Part shown: piece after piece, positions 31,484-42,883 of the stretch
Numbering within the stretch: the stretch's first letter is position 1
Layout of the letters: every line of letters starts with the position of its first letter
Assembly (NCBI RefSeq): GCF_029867415.1
Contig: NW_026705449.1
Location: 558,001-622,000 of the forward strand
Direction of reading: 5' to 3'
Origin: Vicia villosa
Taxonomy: Eukaryota; Streptophyta; Magnoliopsida; Fabales; Fabaceae
Length of the DNA stretch: 64,000 bases
Notes under the pieces: generated by a model
Database searches by the model: none
What the model was told of the DNA's origin: nothing
The model's input: the letters and a program-made list of their open reading frames with translations, nothing else
Made by a program: the position numbers and the translations under genes

Positions 31484-33788
31484 CTACTCTTCGCTCCCCG
31501 GGGACTCAGGCACCAACACGCCATCCACGATCCTCGAAGAGAGCCCGACATTATCCTCCTTCAAACCAGGGTTCAGAAGCCTCAGCTGGTTAAGAGCACG
31601 CTCGAAACCGACGTCAGCCATGTCGGCCAGGCTTATCTTCAGGCTTTCTATCTTCTCTGCAAACTCAGCCCTAGACTTCAGAGCTGCCACATCCGGCGAC
31701 TCGTCAGCCGAGGGAGCCCATTTAAGTCGAAAGTCAGCCAGCTTCTTCTTCTCAGCCGCAACCTCCGCGTCTTTCTGCTTCAGGGCCGCGTCGACCTTCT
31801 TCCTCAACTCCTTGCGCTCGACCTCCATGGTCTTCACCTTGTCCTCGGCCACCTTCTTAGCCGCCTCGGCCTCCTTCAGGGCCTCGGTCGAGCCCGAACC
31901 TCCACTGGCCAACACTTGGGCCATCTCCAAGACCCTCACCACGGCGGCACTGTCGCACGCCAACTGTTTCTGAAGGGACGGGGGGGGTCCATATCACTGA
32001 TCCGACGAGCTTCGTCCGGTGAGGTAGCCAAGGGGAACTTCTCGAAATAGCCTCCATCCTTGTAGCAAGAAGGCAACACGAAGGCGCGCCCGGGACCTAG
32101 GTTCGACTGATTTGGACGTCCCCCCTCGGAAGGACGAGATCTCTTGGGTACCCTCTCGTCGACATGAATCTTGTGAGGAGAGCCTGCCGAGCCTGAGTTC
32201 TCTCCAGCTCCGGTTCCCTGGTTCTTCTTCTTCTGATTCTTCCTCGCATCCAAAGCCTGTTTCAGGATATTATCCTCCTTCTCCGGCATAGCATCTGCAA
32301 AGAAAAGAAAAACAAGTTAGCAAAATACCGGGCGGAGATCACAAAACAAGGTAAATGGACACAACCTAACAACGTCCGGATCTCCTCCGGAGTCCGACAA
32401 GCTAGCAAAGCCTTGGTATTAATAGGCCGCTGCTCCGTGATCGGCACCCCGTCCTCGTTCAGTATGGGATCTCCATTCCTCGTCACCCAACAAGACATGG
32501 TAAAGCTATCTACGTATTTGCAGAGGACCGAGTATGACTCCCGGTCTTGATCATCCAAATCATCGTCCTCCCAAGCGTAGTATTTCGGAGGAGACGCAAA
32601 ATGACCCTTCCACCAGAAAAACGGAAACGTCGTGCAGAACTCCTTTACTTCCTGCCCATGTTCATCCCTCACTATCTCCCCCTCGGCATCCCGCTCGGCC
32701 ACCATATCCGACACCAAAGAGTAGGCCGTTGGACTTAGGGGGCGGACAACGAAGTATCGATCCTTAAAACCCTTCACGGAATCAGTATACATTCCGAAGA
32801 GTTTACGCTCGGCGTTCCTGAATGAAACCCAGCTGTACCGCCCGTTTGACGCCTGCCGTTGAACACGAAAACATCTTCCGAACAACGCAGACGTTGCACC
32901 TATACCCAAATAATCACAAACAATCTCGAATGCCCGCATAAAAGCAAAGGCATTCGGATGAATTTGGGACGGCGCCAGAGATAGAAACGCCATAACTGAA
33001 ACCTGAAAATCAGAGAAAGGTAACCGGAAGCCGAGCTCCCTAAACACGTAATCGTACATCGCAAATCCGTCCCCGGCAAACCGAGAGCATATGCGTTCGT
33101 CCGGAGACGGGCAGCCTATTTGATAATTGGGCGGATCTCCTTCCCCCAGGACCTCAATTTCTGTAAACGCCCCATCCAGAGACGCGGTGTACCGAGAAAC
33201 AACGGACAGAGCCTCCTCGGCTATCCAATCGGGCGCAACGGTATGTTCATAACTGAATAACGGCATAGGGGAAACCCCTCCCTCGGCATTCGAACCAGGG
33301 GATCCCGTGTGAGCGCCTTCGGCCGAGGGAGTGCCATCTTCCTCAATAATTTCGACGTCGGAACTAGTTGCCGTCGAGCTGTCGGACTCACTGGTCGTCG
33401 AGTCGGTGTCCGAGCCCGGATCTTGAGGTAGCACTCGAATCTGATTCACCTGCACGCAGAAGGGAGAAGTGAATTCGATAGTCCATCAAATCCACCCTTC
33501 CACCGCAAGGCAAGCGAAAGGGTAGAGCAGGAGCAGCAGAGCCCCCGGCCAAACCCCATCGAGGAACAACGCTCGTCAGCCGAGGACTCACAGATGACAC
33601 GACAACCGGAAAGCTTATCTTAAGCAGTTTAACGCCAACGTACTCCGGCCTGCCAACCCACGCTGACCCCCGGGCATCGCTTAGATAATCCGGGGAGGAT
33701 GACGATGGCGAAGACCTCGAAAGCGAAACACAAATCCTATGAAAAATAGTAAAGCAACGACAGGCTAAACGAACTTACTTGCAGACAT
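31484..33788 (-). pseudogene. Antisense gene of the Tat-like element (gypsy-type Transposase_28 family), frameshifted
   Basis: Read on the minus strand. The main exon runs from about 33449 to 32366, preceded by an acceptor GCGTGCAG. A 71-bp intron at 32365-32295 has GT and TTTGCAG borders and joins codons cleanly. The second exon runs 32294-31484. The first exon encodes an acidic Ser/Thr/Asp-rich start and a 250-residue globular domain I recognise as the 'putative gypsy type transposon' family. The second ends in a Lys/Glu/Ala coiled coil. An ATG followed by a perfect GTAAGT donor (33788-33774) may be the true first exon, but I could not connect it in frame. A run of eight C (G on plus, 31980-31987) breaks the frame; nine would keep it open. 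The function of this family is unknown. Confidence 0.7.
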
Positions 33789-33932
33789 GATGTAGATGGC
33801 CGGGGAGAATCCTTCGCTAAGCAACAATCTTGATATGACGAACGAGCTGGGAAATTATTCTCCGAGGAACCCTTGATCGAAGCCGAGCAGATAAATAGAG
33901 AAAGGAAAACTCCCTTATGAGAGAATTCGCCC

Positions 33933-33943
33933 CCTTTTATAGG
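33933..33943 (-). promoter_or_regulatory. TATA box of the antisense gene
   Basis: The minus strand reads CTATAAAAGGGG here, a consensus plant TATA box, about 145 bases before the candidate ATG at 33788 and about 250 bp inside the 3' LTR. No other function for it is evident in the element. Confidence 0.6.
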
Positions 33944-34190
33944 AAAAAGGCTCGGAAGGCGAAGCGTCACCTCTCCTGACAGGCGCCGCCTCCTAGACCC
34001 TAGGCCATCAATGCCTATGCCACGTCAGCGCGTGGTTCCCACGCGCGACGTTTCGCCCACCACTGGATTTTCCTCCGAGCGCGTATATGTAACGAGGACC
34101 GATCCACCGAGCAACCACGAGAAATGGGGGTCCGAGCGTAGAAGCAAAGTCACAGTTTCTTAACCAGAAAACTCCGACTTGGGGGGCTCC

Positions 34191-34747
34191 TGTTCTGGAC
34201 TGGGCCAAGGCTAGGCCCAACACCGCTTTCGGCCCAATAAGCCTCAGAGGCCCATGTATAGTTCATGGCCTTCCGACACGCCTTGCTCGGCACCAACACC
34301 GCGCTCGGCGTTAATTCTCCCCCGGACATCATCCTTGCCGAGGACCCTGCTCCGCGCAGGGCTCTTTCATATCCAATCCTCCGAGTAACTAGGATCCCAC
34401 GTGGCTCCTAAAAGACCGCGTCTTCCCTTGGACTTCGGAGCGGTTAACCAGGACAGAGGGCGTACACGCACCTCCGATATTTCCGCTCAGGAAACCTGGC
34501 AGTCTCCTAGTTGGGCTTGGGAATCCAACCCAATAGCGAGATCATGGCCCAGCGCTGGGGGCTATATATACCCTCTTTGACTAGAGGGTCAGGTATTCAA
34601 TTCTTACTCACTCTTAGCTAGTACTTGCGCTCCTTTGCTCGTCAACTTACTTTGGCATTGGAGTACCTTGCAGGTACACCCCCCTCCTCCTTCCTAGAAG
34701 ATCCAGTCCGAGCAGCCTACGACGATTCTTCTGATCAGGTACGATCA
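34191..34747 (+). repeat. 3' LTR of the Tat-like element
   Basis: 557 bp, matching the 5' LTR base for base in my reading except for one C fewer in the C-run near position 34676-34684. Preceded by the purine stretch TTGGGGGGCTCC. Confidence 0.95.
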
Positions 34748-34757
34748 GTTCTTGAAG

Positions 34758-34970
34758 CTAGGACGACACCAAAAAGTTAAGGATACCATTATCGTAGTTG
34801 TGATCCACCCAATACATCATATATGGTCGACAAATCATGAAGTTATATTCATCCACACATAAGTGGAGGTTAGCAACATTTCGACCCTTACCAAGCTTAA
34901 CTCCCCGCTCTTGAAAGGGTGGATTGCAAGTCGCAAGCAAGAAAATTTGATACATAAATGGGTCAAACAT
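34758..34970 (-). pseudogene. Unrecognised 70-aa reading frame
   Basis: The minus-strand frame starts at an ATG (34970) and has the codon balance of a real protein, with several aromatic residues, Cys and His (for example CVDEYNF and YWVDHNYDNG). I do not recognise the family. It ends 11 bases before the target duplication of the Tat-like element; before that insertion, the next bases led into the CACTA terminus at 26878. It may be a fragment of a host or transposon gene. Confidence 0.25.
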
Positions 34971-34974
34971 TACA

Positions 34975-35870
34975 ATGGTGATTCGAAGAAAATCAAAGGT
35001 AATTTAGATGAAGATTAACACAAACAGATTTTACAGAGATTTAAGAGCGGTAGGAACGGCAATAACTCGTAACCAACATGACGAATATAAAGGTGAATTT
35101 TTAATAAATTTGAAAGAGGTAAATGTCTAGGGAGTAGCTTGTCTCTATATTCCTAACTATTGAACATTCTAACATTAGAGAATTGCATAATATTTAATTC
35201 CTTAGGATCTCAAAATATATGGTTTAAATACATAAATTTACATATGAATAAAAGATATTCACAAATCACACTTATACAAAGAGAGAAACATAATTTAGTA
35301 GACTTTCTTTGATAGAATAATCTTATATTCTTTATTAGGAATGAATTCATCATAGACCGATTTGATTTGATTTATCTACATTCCTATTTACCTTCATTGG
35401 CTTAATTTCCTTTTATTTTATCTTTTTGCTATGTTTTGGTTTTATCTTTCTAGAGTTTTTATCCATTTTTTCTTTTCTTTTAATTTTATTAGATAAGGTC
35501 TAGCCCCCACTTGTATAATTTTTTTATAATAGATTTAAAATTTTCAAAATAATTAAATTAAAATGTTAATATAATACTATAATTTATTTAAAAATCATCA
35601 AGGTTTTTTTTTTTTTCATAAGTGAAATTCCAATCCAACAACCCCTTAATCCAATTGATTTAAAGAAAAAAAATCAAATCCAATTGATTCTTATCAAATA
35701 ATACTAATATCACTATCAAATTTGATCAACTAGCATTTTTAATACAATTAATTTAATATATATTTTTATCTCATCTACTATTCATTTTCTTAAAACCAAA
35801 AAGACCAAATCAACAAAAGTCCACCACAGTGAAGTTTCCAAACTCCAATTTCCTCTTTGTTGCCTTTCTT
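34975..35870. other. AT-rich intergenic DNA
   Basis: Nothing coding is supported. Poly-T runs and AATTGATT-type repeats dominate from 35500 to 35770. The last part is the promoter of the SNARE gene; no clear TATA box was picked. Confidence 0.5.
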
Positions 35871-35996
35871 TGGAATTCTCCTTAAACTGCTATGACTTTT
35901 TCTTAACGCGATTTCGCACAACTTCCTCAAACCATCTTATATCATCTTCATTCCCTTCCATTCTCCAACTTCAACACACGCACTCAATTTCCTCAG

Positions 35997-36848
35997 GTAT
36001 CATACCCCTCTTCCTATTTCTTCTTCTGTTGTTTTTATAATCCATCTATGTTTTCGTTTTTCATCTAAAGCATCGATTTTTCAGTTAAATTTTCGATTTT
36101 TTGAAATGGGTTTTGGTTGTTTTTGTTGATCACTTGTTCCTTTTTCGTCTAAATAATCGATTTTTCAGTTTAAGTTTCATTTTTTTGACATGGGTTTGGG
36201 TTGTTTTTGTTGATTACTTGTTCATTTTTCGTCTAAATAATCGATTTTTCAGTTTAAGTTTCATTTTTTTGACATGGGTTTGGATTGTTTTTGTTGATTA
36301 CTTGTTCCTTTTTCGTCTAAATAATCGATTTTTCAGTTTAAGTTTCATTTTTTTGACATGGGTTTGGGTTGTTTTTGTTGATCACTTGTTCATTTTTCAT
36401 CTAAATAATCGATTTTTCAGTTTAAGTTTCATTTTTTTGACATGGGTTTGGATTGTTTTTGTTGATTACTTGTTCATTTTTCGTCTAAATAATCGATTTT
36501 TCAGTTTAAGTTTCATTTTTTTGACATGGGTTTGGATTGTTTTTGTTGATTACTTGTTCATTTTTCGTCTAAATAATCGATTTTTCAGTTTAAGTTTCAT
36601 TATTTTGATGTGGGTTTTGGTTGTTTTTGTTGATCACTTGTTCCTTTTTCTACTATGATTCATAAATTTTCATTTTTTGAAACAGCAAATTTTCATCACC
36701 CCATGTTAATTTTTATTGATTTAATCACTTTGGAGTTAGGTTTGTATGGATTATCATCTGCAAAATTTGATTTTGATGGAAATTGAATAATAGGGTTTTT
36801 TGATAAGATATTTAGTTTATTTATTAATTTTTGTTCTTGATTTTTCAG
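35997..36848 (+). other. Leader (5' UTR) intron of the SNARE gene
   Basis: A C/T-rich untranslated exon ends TTTCCTCAG followed by GTATCA at 35997. A TTGATTTTTCAG acceptor ends at 36848, 80 bases before the start codon. Leader introns before the first coding exon are common in plant genes. Most of this intron is the 84-bp minisatellite. Confidence 0.65.
36045..36652 (+). repeat. 84-bp minisatellite, about 7 copies
   Basis: Units begin at 36107, 36191, 36275, 36359, 36443, 36527 and 36611 (partial), with a further half unit before the first. Copies differ at a few positions. Each full unit carries CGATTTTTCAG. Because 84 is a multiple of three, one frame stays open for 185 codons, which is an artefact of periodicity. 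Confidence 0.92.
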
Positions 36849-36928
36849 GATAAAATTTGTATAAAAAAGATCATTGTTTATTCAAAGGTTTTCATAGAGA
36901 AATTGTTGTAGAAAGAGATAGAGAGAGA

Positions 36929-39090
36929 ATGTTTGGTTCAAAGAAAGATGCTAAACCTAGTTCTAAGAATAACAACCCCTTTGATTCTGATGAAGAGAAA
37001 AAGGATAACAGAAAGTATAAGCCTTCAAGGAAAGCTTCGTCTGAGTATAACCTAGTTCAGGGAGAAACTAATACGAACCCGTTTGATGACGGTGATGTTC
37101 ATCATGGCCGATCTTCGTCGTCTTCTTATGCTCCGTCATATGGTAATCGGAACATGTATAAGAACGATTTCCGTGAATCTGGGGGGTTGGAGAGTCAGTC
37201 AGTCGAGGATTTGGAGAACTATGCTGTTTACAAGGCGGAAGAGACTACAAAATCGGTGAACAATATGCGGAAGATAGCCGAGGAGATGCGAGAGGAGGCT
37301 TCCAAGACGTTGGTTATGCTGCATCATCAAGGAGAGCAGATTACAAGGAGTCATGATATTGCTGCTGGCATTGACCATGACTTAAGTCGGGTATTGATCG
37401 TGTTATCTCGTAGTTAATTATTGCAAAATTATTTGGATCAGGATCCTCTGCAATGGCCAAATGCTTGAAGTCAACGGATCTCGGTCTTTGGATGAAAATC
37501 AGACGGCTCGTATTTTGACTTTGTCAAATCGAGTTTAAAATACTACTAAATATATAAGCTTTCTGATCTTGGTCCAATGGTTGAGATCCAAGACTAATGG
37601 AATCGCGCATTGACCATGATTTAAGTCGGGTATTGATTGTGTGATTTCATAGTTAATCAATGTAAACTTACTTCGACTAGGGTCCTCTGCAATGGCCAAA
37701 TGCCTGAAGTCAACGGATCTCGATTGTGGATGAAAATCAGACGGCTTGTATATCGACTTGGTCAAATTGAGTTTAAAATACTACTCAATATACAAGCTTT
37801 CTGACCTTTGTCCAATGGTTGAGATCCAAGACTAATGGAATCGCGGTTGTAAAGAATCCAAATCCAATTATCTTAGGTCTCCTATATAGGAACCTTCCTC
37901 ATGCTGTTTTTACCTTAGTGAAAACAAGGTTGCTGCTTGTTATGCGGCCCGTTTGGAAATTGCTTTGTTTTAACTTTCTTATTGGTGTTTATAGGGAGAA
38001 AAACTTTTGGGAAGTCTTGGTGGCATGTTCTCGAAAACATGGAAACCAAAGAAGACCGGCACAATAAAAGGCCCAACCATATTTTCCGGTTAGTATTTTC
38101 TGTTCATATTCTCACATTTTTCAAGTTTGGTTAATGTTGGAATGTATGATATAATCATAACTCATATACAATATGCTTCATGATATACAGATGATCCAGT
38201 CCGAAGAAGCGCCAACCACGTAGAACAACGAGAGAAGTTGGGATTGAATTCCGCCCCTAAAGGACAGTCAAACCCAAGGAGAGCCACTTCAGAGCCAACA
38301 AATGCATTTGAAAGAGTCGAGGTTCGTAACAACTTAGTGAATATTTCAATGTTGTTTACAGTCATTTGAAATGATCTCTGTTTGATTTGACTTATTTGAG
38401 ATTATCTACTGACATAATTTTTGTAACATTATTTGGAAGACCTTATTAAAATAGCTTATGACATTTTTCATAAACTTTTTTTTAACTTATTTTTATACAA
38501 GATAGCTTCTCTGAAAACAACTCATAACATATACACAAATAATTATTTTACCTTTTGATATAAAAATTAAAAATAGCCTATGCAAGGTTATTCATAAGCA
38601 CTTATTTTAATAAGCACTTGTGCTATAAACAGCAAATAAGTTAGCTGTTTATCCAAATAGGCCCTTAATTTAAAATGAATTGTTATAATAAAATGTAAAT
38701 AAGTGCTTTTTTCTCCTTTGCATTGTAGAATGCTATGATTAGTATTAAATTCATCAATGTCCTGAAACAAAACAGGTTGAGAAAGGGAAGCAAGATGATG
38801 CACTATCTGATATAAGTGATATGTTGGGAGAACTTAAAGGCATGGCCATTGACATGGGAACTGAAATTGATAGGTAAGTAAATTGGATTCTATGCAGAAC
38901 CATTTGATGTCACTAGTTGTAAAATTCTGCAGAACCATTTTACTTTTCTTGAGCTTGTTATGAATTGAAGTGATTTTGGTAATGTTGTAGGCACATCGGC
39001 GCCATAAATGGATTTGAAAAAGATACTGAGAAGTTGAACGACCGCATGAATGGTGCCAATCGGCGCACTCGTCATCTACTTGGGAAATAG
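36929..39090 (+). CDS. SNAP33: SNAP33-type Qb+Qc SNARE (SNAP25 family)
   Basis: Five coding exons: 36929-37390, 37995-38088, 38191-38321, 38776-38873 and 38991-39090, all with GT-AG borders and matching phases, giving 294 aa; the Arabidopsis relative is about the same size. SNAP33 proteins supply two helices to the plasma-membrane SNARE bundle, pairing with a syntaxin such as KNOLLE or SYP121 and a VAMP in cytokinesis and immune secretion. Two NPF motifs near residues 16-18 and 51 may bind EH-domain proteins. The Qb SNARE motif (about 95-154) keeps the central Gln (HHQGEQ). The Qc motif (about 230-292) has His263 where SNAP25 has Gln174. There is no membrane span and no Cys palmitoylation cluster, as usual in plants. 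The ATG was chosen because it begins the conserved MFGSKK start. Confidence 0.93.
37368..37850 (+). repeat. 239-bp tandem duplication across the exon 1 end of the SNARE gene
   Basis: The segment starting GCATTGACCATGACTTAAGT at 37368 recurs at 37607 with a few changes, and the matching text continues to about 37850. The unit contains the last 23 bases of coding exon 1 and its splice donor, so a second copy of both lies within intron 1. Confidence 0.9.
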
Positions 39091-40075
39091 AGATGCATAT
39101 CATCATTTCATCAGATTGATTCAAACTTTTGCTACTTTCCATTATTTGATTGGAGATTCCAACTTTATAAAGAAACACTAGTTTCAATTAATGTATAATC
39201 CACTTGTGAAAATAAGTTATTTTCTTGAGATATATTGTATATTGATATTGATTTGGGATTATCCATGATTGTTATCAAAATCATGATTCATGTACTGAGT
39301 AGCTGGTTGAACTTGTTTGAGAAATGTGGTTGGCCTAATTCGTCCCTACAAAATCGACTTGTAAATCGACTTGTAGGGTGAGAGTTGCCCCAATTTATAA
39401 CCACATGTTTTGGCTATATATATTGTCCAATGTGAGAGTGTTAACACACCTTATGTTCAGGAAGGGACATAAATGGTGGATGGTCTGATAGCAGAAACCA
39501 TGATAACTAACAAGTTATAAACAAAATTTTAAGGTAGTTCGATAACAGAAACCTAATAACAGGCGGTCCACGTAATATTAAATCAAACTCTGTTAAGAAA
39601 TGGTTTGACTTAACTCAATTTTACAAAACAACCTGTTTGTATGGTGAAAATTGCCTCCGCTTGTGCCTTGATAGTAGAAACCTAACAGGAGGCGCCCACC
39701 AAATCATAAATGAGGTTCTTGACACCATATCATAATATGGTTGAATCTAATTCAATCCTATAAAATTGACTTATAAGATGATGATTGCCTCCACTTATAA
39801 ATATATAATTTGACCATATATTATCCGACTGAGACTTTAAAAGAGCGAAGAATTAAAAGAGTTGAGATTTAAACTCCAATAAAAAACCAACACAACTTTT
39901 GTGTGAGAATCATAAGTTTAAAGCACAAATATATTCACAAGTTGATATATCTTTATGTTTCTTCAAATTTCAAACTATTGCAAATGCTATATAACTTGCT
40001 CACTACTTACAATTACCAAGAGCTTGCAATTCCATAGGTATAATGTCTATATAGAAACCTTAGACCATATAGTTT
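39091..40075. other. Intergenic between two convergent genes, diverged repeats
   Basis: Contains the 3' ends of the SNARE gene (+) and the heparanase gene (-). Between 39340 and 39840 a text of the type AAATTGACTTATAAGATG with GATTGCCTCCACTTATAA occurs three times in diverged form. No gene is seen. Confidence 0.5.
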
Positions 40076-42883
40076 TCAGTATCTAGCACAAGCTGGAGCA
40101 TCAAAGTTTGGATACACAACAAATGCAATTGACAAAGGAACTATATATATTGGAGACCTCACATTGTTGTGAACTGGATCCATTGTTGGAACATCCCCTT
40201 CATTTGTTAACTTGAGTGGAATTCCATTCAGCACCATGGTTTGGCTTTTGAGGTTATCATCTTCTGGAGTTAAGTGATACTCTTCCCTGAATGTGACCTC
40301 CGAACCTTTCGTTCCGATCCACGAGAACGCTTTCTTGAGATTGTCGAAGAATGAGTTTCTTTCTTTACGAATGTTTTTGCTCACTTCGTCTCTTTTAACA
40401 CGCATAGGGTTTTTCACATTGAGTATGAAGTTTGTTTGATTACTTAAGTTGATCACCAGTAATGTTACGCCAGGCTGTTGAATGAAACCGATAAGAACTC
40501 AACAAATGGTGAAAGTAATCGCGGTATCATTTACTAGATTAACAGACTTACCCTATCTTTTGAACAATGGACGTAAGTCCGTAAAAACGGCGAAGAAATA
40601 TCGCTGGAAACTGCAAGAACCTTCTTTCCCATCAACCGTTGCCACAATAGCGCACTGTTTGCAGAACCAGAAATATGGGATTAGAGATATCTTTAACAAT
40701 CATATACATTATCAGTATAAATCATTGAGTTACGTTCGATGGAATAAAAGTATGTACAATCCGGTTTCTAACATAAAGCATCTCGCCCTTTCAGGCTTCG
40801 TGTTTGAAGGACTATGTACAATCCGGTTCGATGAAATAAAAGTATAGCTAATAATTCATTAATCTCTGATGTTTCGTTTCGTCTGTAATATTTAATTTTA
40901 TACTTGCCTATAGTAGTCAGGATTCGGAGTGAGAGTGGAGGTATTGAGAAGGCCATAGTTCCCTCCGATTAATGTCTGCCTACAATAAACTTTGGTATTG
41001 TAGGTGGATGCGATTCCGAGTTGATCTAAGTACCTACAATTCATTCAAATATTTGGTTAACCACGTCACGCATGTTAAATAACAAATCAGAGTTCTTCCT
41101 TTAGTGCCTAAAACTTAGAAAGATGAAAAGAAAATGATGGAAGAAATGTTACCAAAAGCTATTCAGAAATGTGTTGGAAACATCGTGACCGCCACTGTTA
41201 TAAGCCCCGCCAGCTTCTCCTACCCACGCAGAAGTCCACGGACCGTGTTTTTGAATGGTTTCTGAAAGATTGCTGAAAATCGTTTCCACCCTGCTCAACC
41301 GGTCGGGATCTAAAATCTTCCCTTCAAGATGCCCGTCGCTACCTGAAAAAGAAAAACCGGTCAGCACTACGTCGGTAATCGATGCTATTCCGCAACTTAT
41401 CTATAAAGGAAGGATAAGCAAACCTGGTCCCAAATTATATATATGGTGAGTCAGAACATTGATTATGCCGGAACCAGAAACCTGAAGAAGCTTATTATAC
41501 CATTCTTTTTCGTAAAAGCCCCCAGGTGCTACAAGTGAGGGTTTGAATCTAGAGTTTTCGTATAACACGTCGAGAATTCGTTTAAGCTTGATCAAATCTT
41601 TCCCATACTGTGTAACGCCAACACGTGCACCGATGCCCTTACCGCTCAATTCATTACCTACAACAGCGTATAATAAGGTCAAATTAAACATTAACAAAAT
41701 GTTGTCAAATAATAGCTATAGCGGCACTATGCGCTAATGCGTAGAGGAATTTGAATGAAGCACAGTTTTCTGCAATCTGCCATTGACAATTGACAATACT
41801 GATATGACCGCTAAAGATCAGTGCGTTACCGAGTTCCCATGCGTCGATCTTGTATCCCTTTGAAACAGTGTACTTTATAAAATCATATGCATTTGTAGAA
41901 TCCCAAGCTCCTTCCCAAACTTTCGGAACAACCTGGTGCTTTCCATGGAGCGCGTTCAAGCCAAATGTCACAACGGCCCTGCAAGTGTCAAACATCGATT
42001 AAGTTAAACCTACCACAAGTAATCATCGTTCCGCAACACACCGACATTCAAGTTCTTTACAAAATAGAAACGGTGATTACATTACAAGTATGTATAGGGT
42101 CGATTTCATCTCTCGATAGCTCGGAGACGTGTAGAGAAAGATTCTCACCCTGTCTGATTGAAAAAATGATTAAGCTCGTCCCATCTTTTCATGTGTAAAC
42201 ATCCCTTTGAAAAATCGAACAATCCACCTTTCATCTTTTGAAATGGATGACAAGGAGAGTTCGAATTTCCAACGTCGTAGACCACCTGATCTTGCAGAGA
42301 ACCTCCGAGTCTTATCCTCAATGGCTTGAGGGCTATCAGAAAAGAAAACCATTGAAAAATATTAACATTATGCGTAATACATTTAAAATGTAATGAATGT
42401 ATTCAAACGCGAATTGTCACAAATAGTTCAAATTCCGATATAGAACAGTACTATAGCTCCAGTAGCGAATTTTTGAAATTGGGCTATCACATCGTTATAG
42501 CGGCTAATTAACAACAACAATAACATACATACCTTGAATTGCCTTGGCAAGGAAAGGACGAGACACGTCCTGAAAAACAAATCAACATTGAATTAAGCAT
42601 CGACTATAAATTCTCGAGAGTGTTCATTTCGATTTCTACACAGACAAAACTCTGAAATACTAACCAAATTTACAACTGATGAGTATCCCCAAGAGCAATG
42701 GTCGTAGTCGCACTTATCATGAGGCCACCAATCAATAGTGGCACAGATAAAGTTATCGCCTGTTTCAGCTTTTGCTTGAGCTCCATTTACTAGCAGCGAA
42801 CGGTGTTCAATATCTCGACTCAAAGCAACTTGAAGAGAACCCAAAAAGAGAAACAAGGCAAGGTGGTGGATTCCCAATCCCAT
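40076..42883 (-). CDS. Heparanase-like protein (GH79 family)
   Basis: Nine exons on the minus strand: 42883-42665, 42569-42533, 42332-42149, 41978-41830, 41657-41424, 41342-41153, 41033-40908, 40654-40552 and 40474-40076. Phases match throughout, giving 546 aa. A hydrophobic signal peptide (about 1-22) targets it to the secretory path. The family hydrolyses glucuronosyl residues, in plants probably on arabinogalactan proteins of the wall. Evidence: the CATIDWWPHDKCDY start, LRIRLGGSLQD, the proton-donor motif WELGNELSG split by an intron, the nucleophile motif WVGEAGGAYNSGG, and a C-terminal beta domain ending PACARY. Both catalytic Glu are present. Intron 7 has a GC donor (AG|GCAAGT). No defects seen, so likely functional. 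Confidence 0.94.

Larger units (their letters stand above)
26903..34747 (+). mobile_element. Young Tat-like Ty3/gypsy retrotransposon with antisense gene
   Basis: A 7.8-kb element with LTRs at 26903-27460 and 34191-34747, flanked by GTTCT at 26898-26902 and 34748-34752. By eye the LTRs differ only in one C-run (7 versus 6), so insertion is very recent. Internal order: primer-binding site, gag-protease-RT frame, a junction where RNase H and integrase are missing, an antisense gene, a G-run polypurine tract (about 34182-34187). Antisense extra ORFs between pol and the 3' LTR are known in the Tat lineage (Grande, Retand). It must have been mobilised by a related autonomous copy, or lost its pol end on or after insertion. 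Confidence 0.93.

Noticed and set aside
32534..32767. Plus-strand frames opposite the antisense gene
   Set aside because: Shadows of the minus-strand exon, which has the better codon pattern and family match.
36101..36658. 185-codon open frame over the minisatellite, reading like a repeated membrane peptide
   Set aside because: The 84-bp period is a multiple of three, so the frame stays open by periodicity. It lies in a leader intron and has no homology that I recognise.
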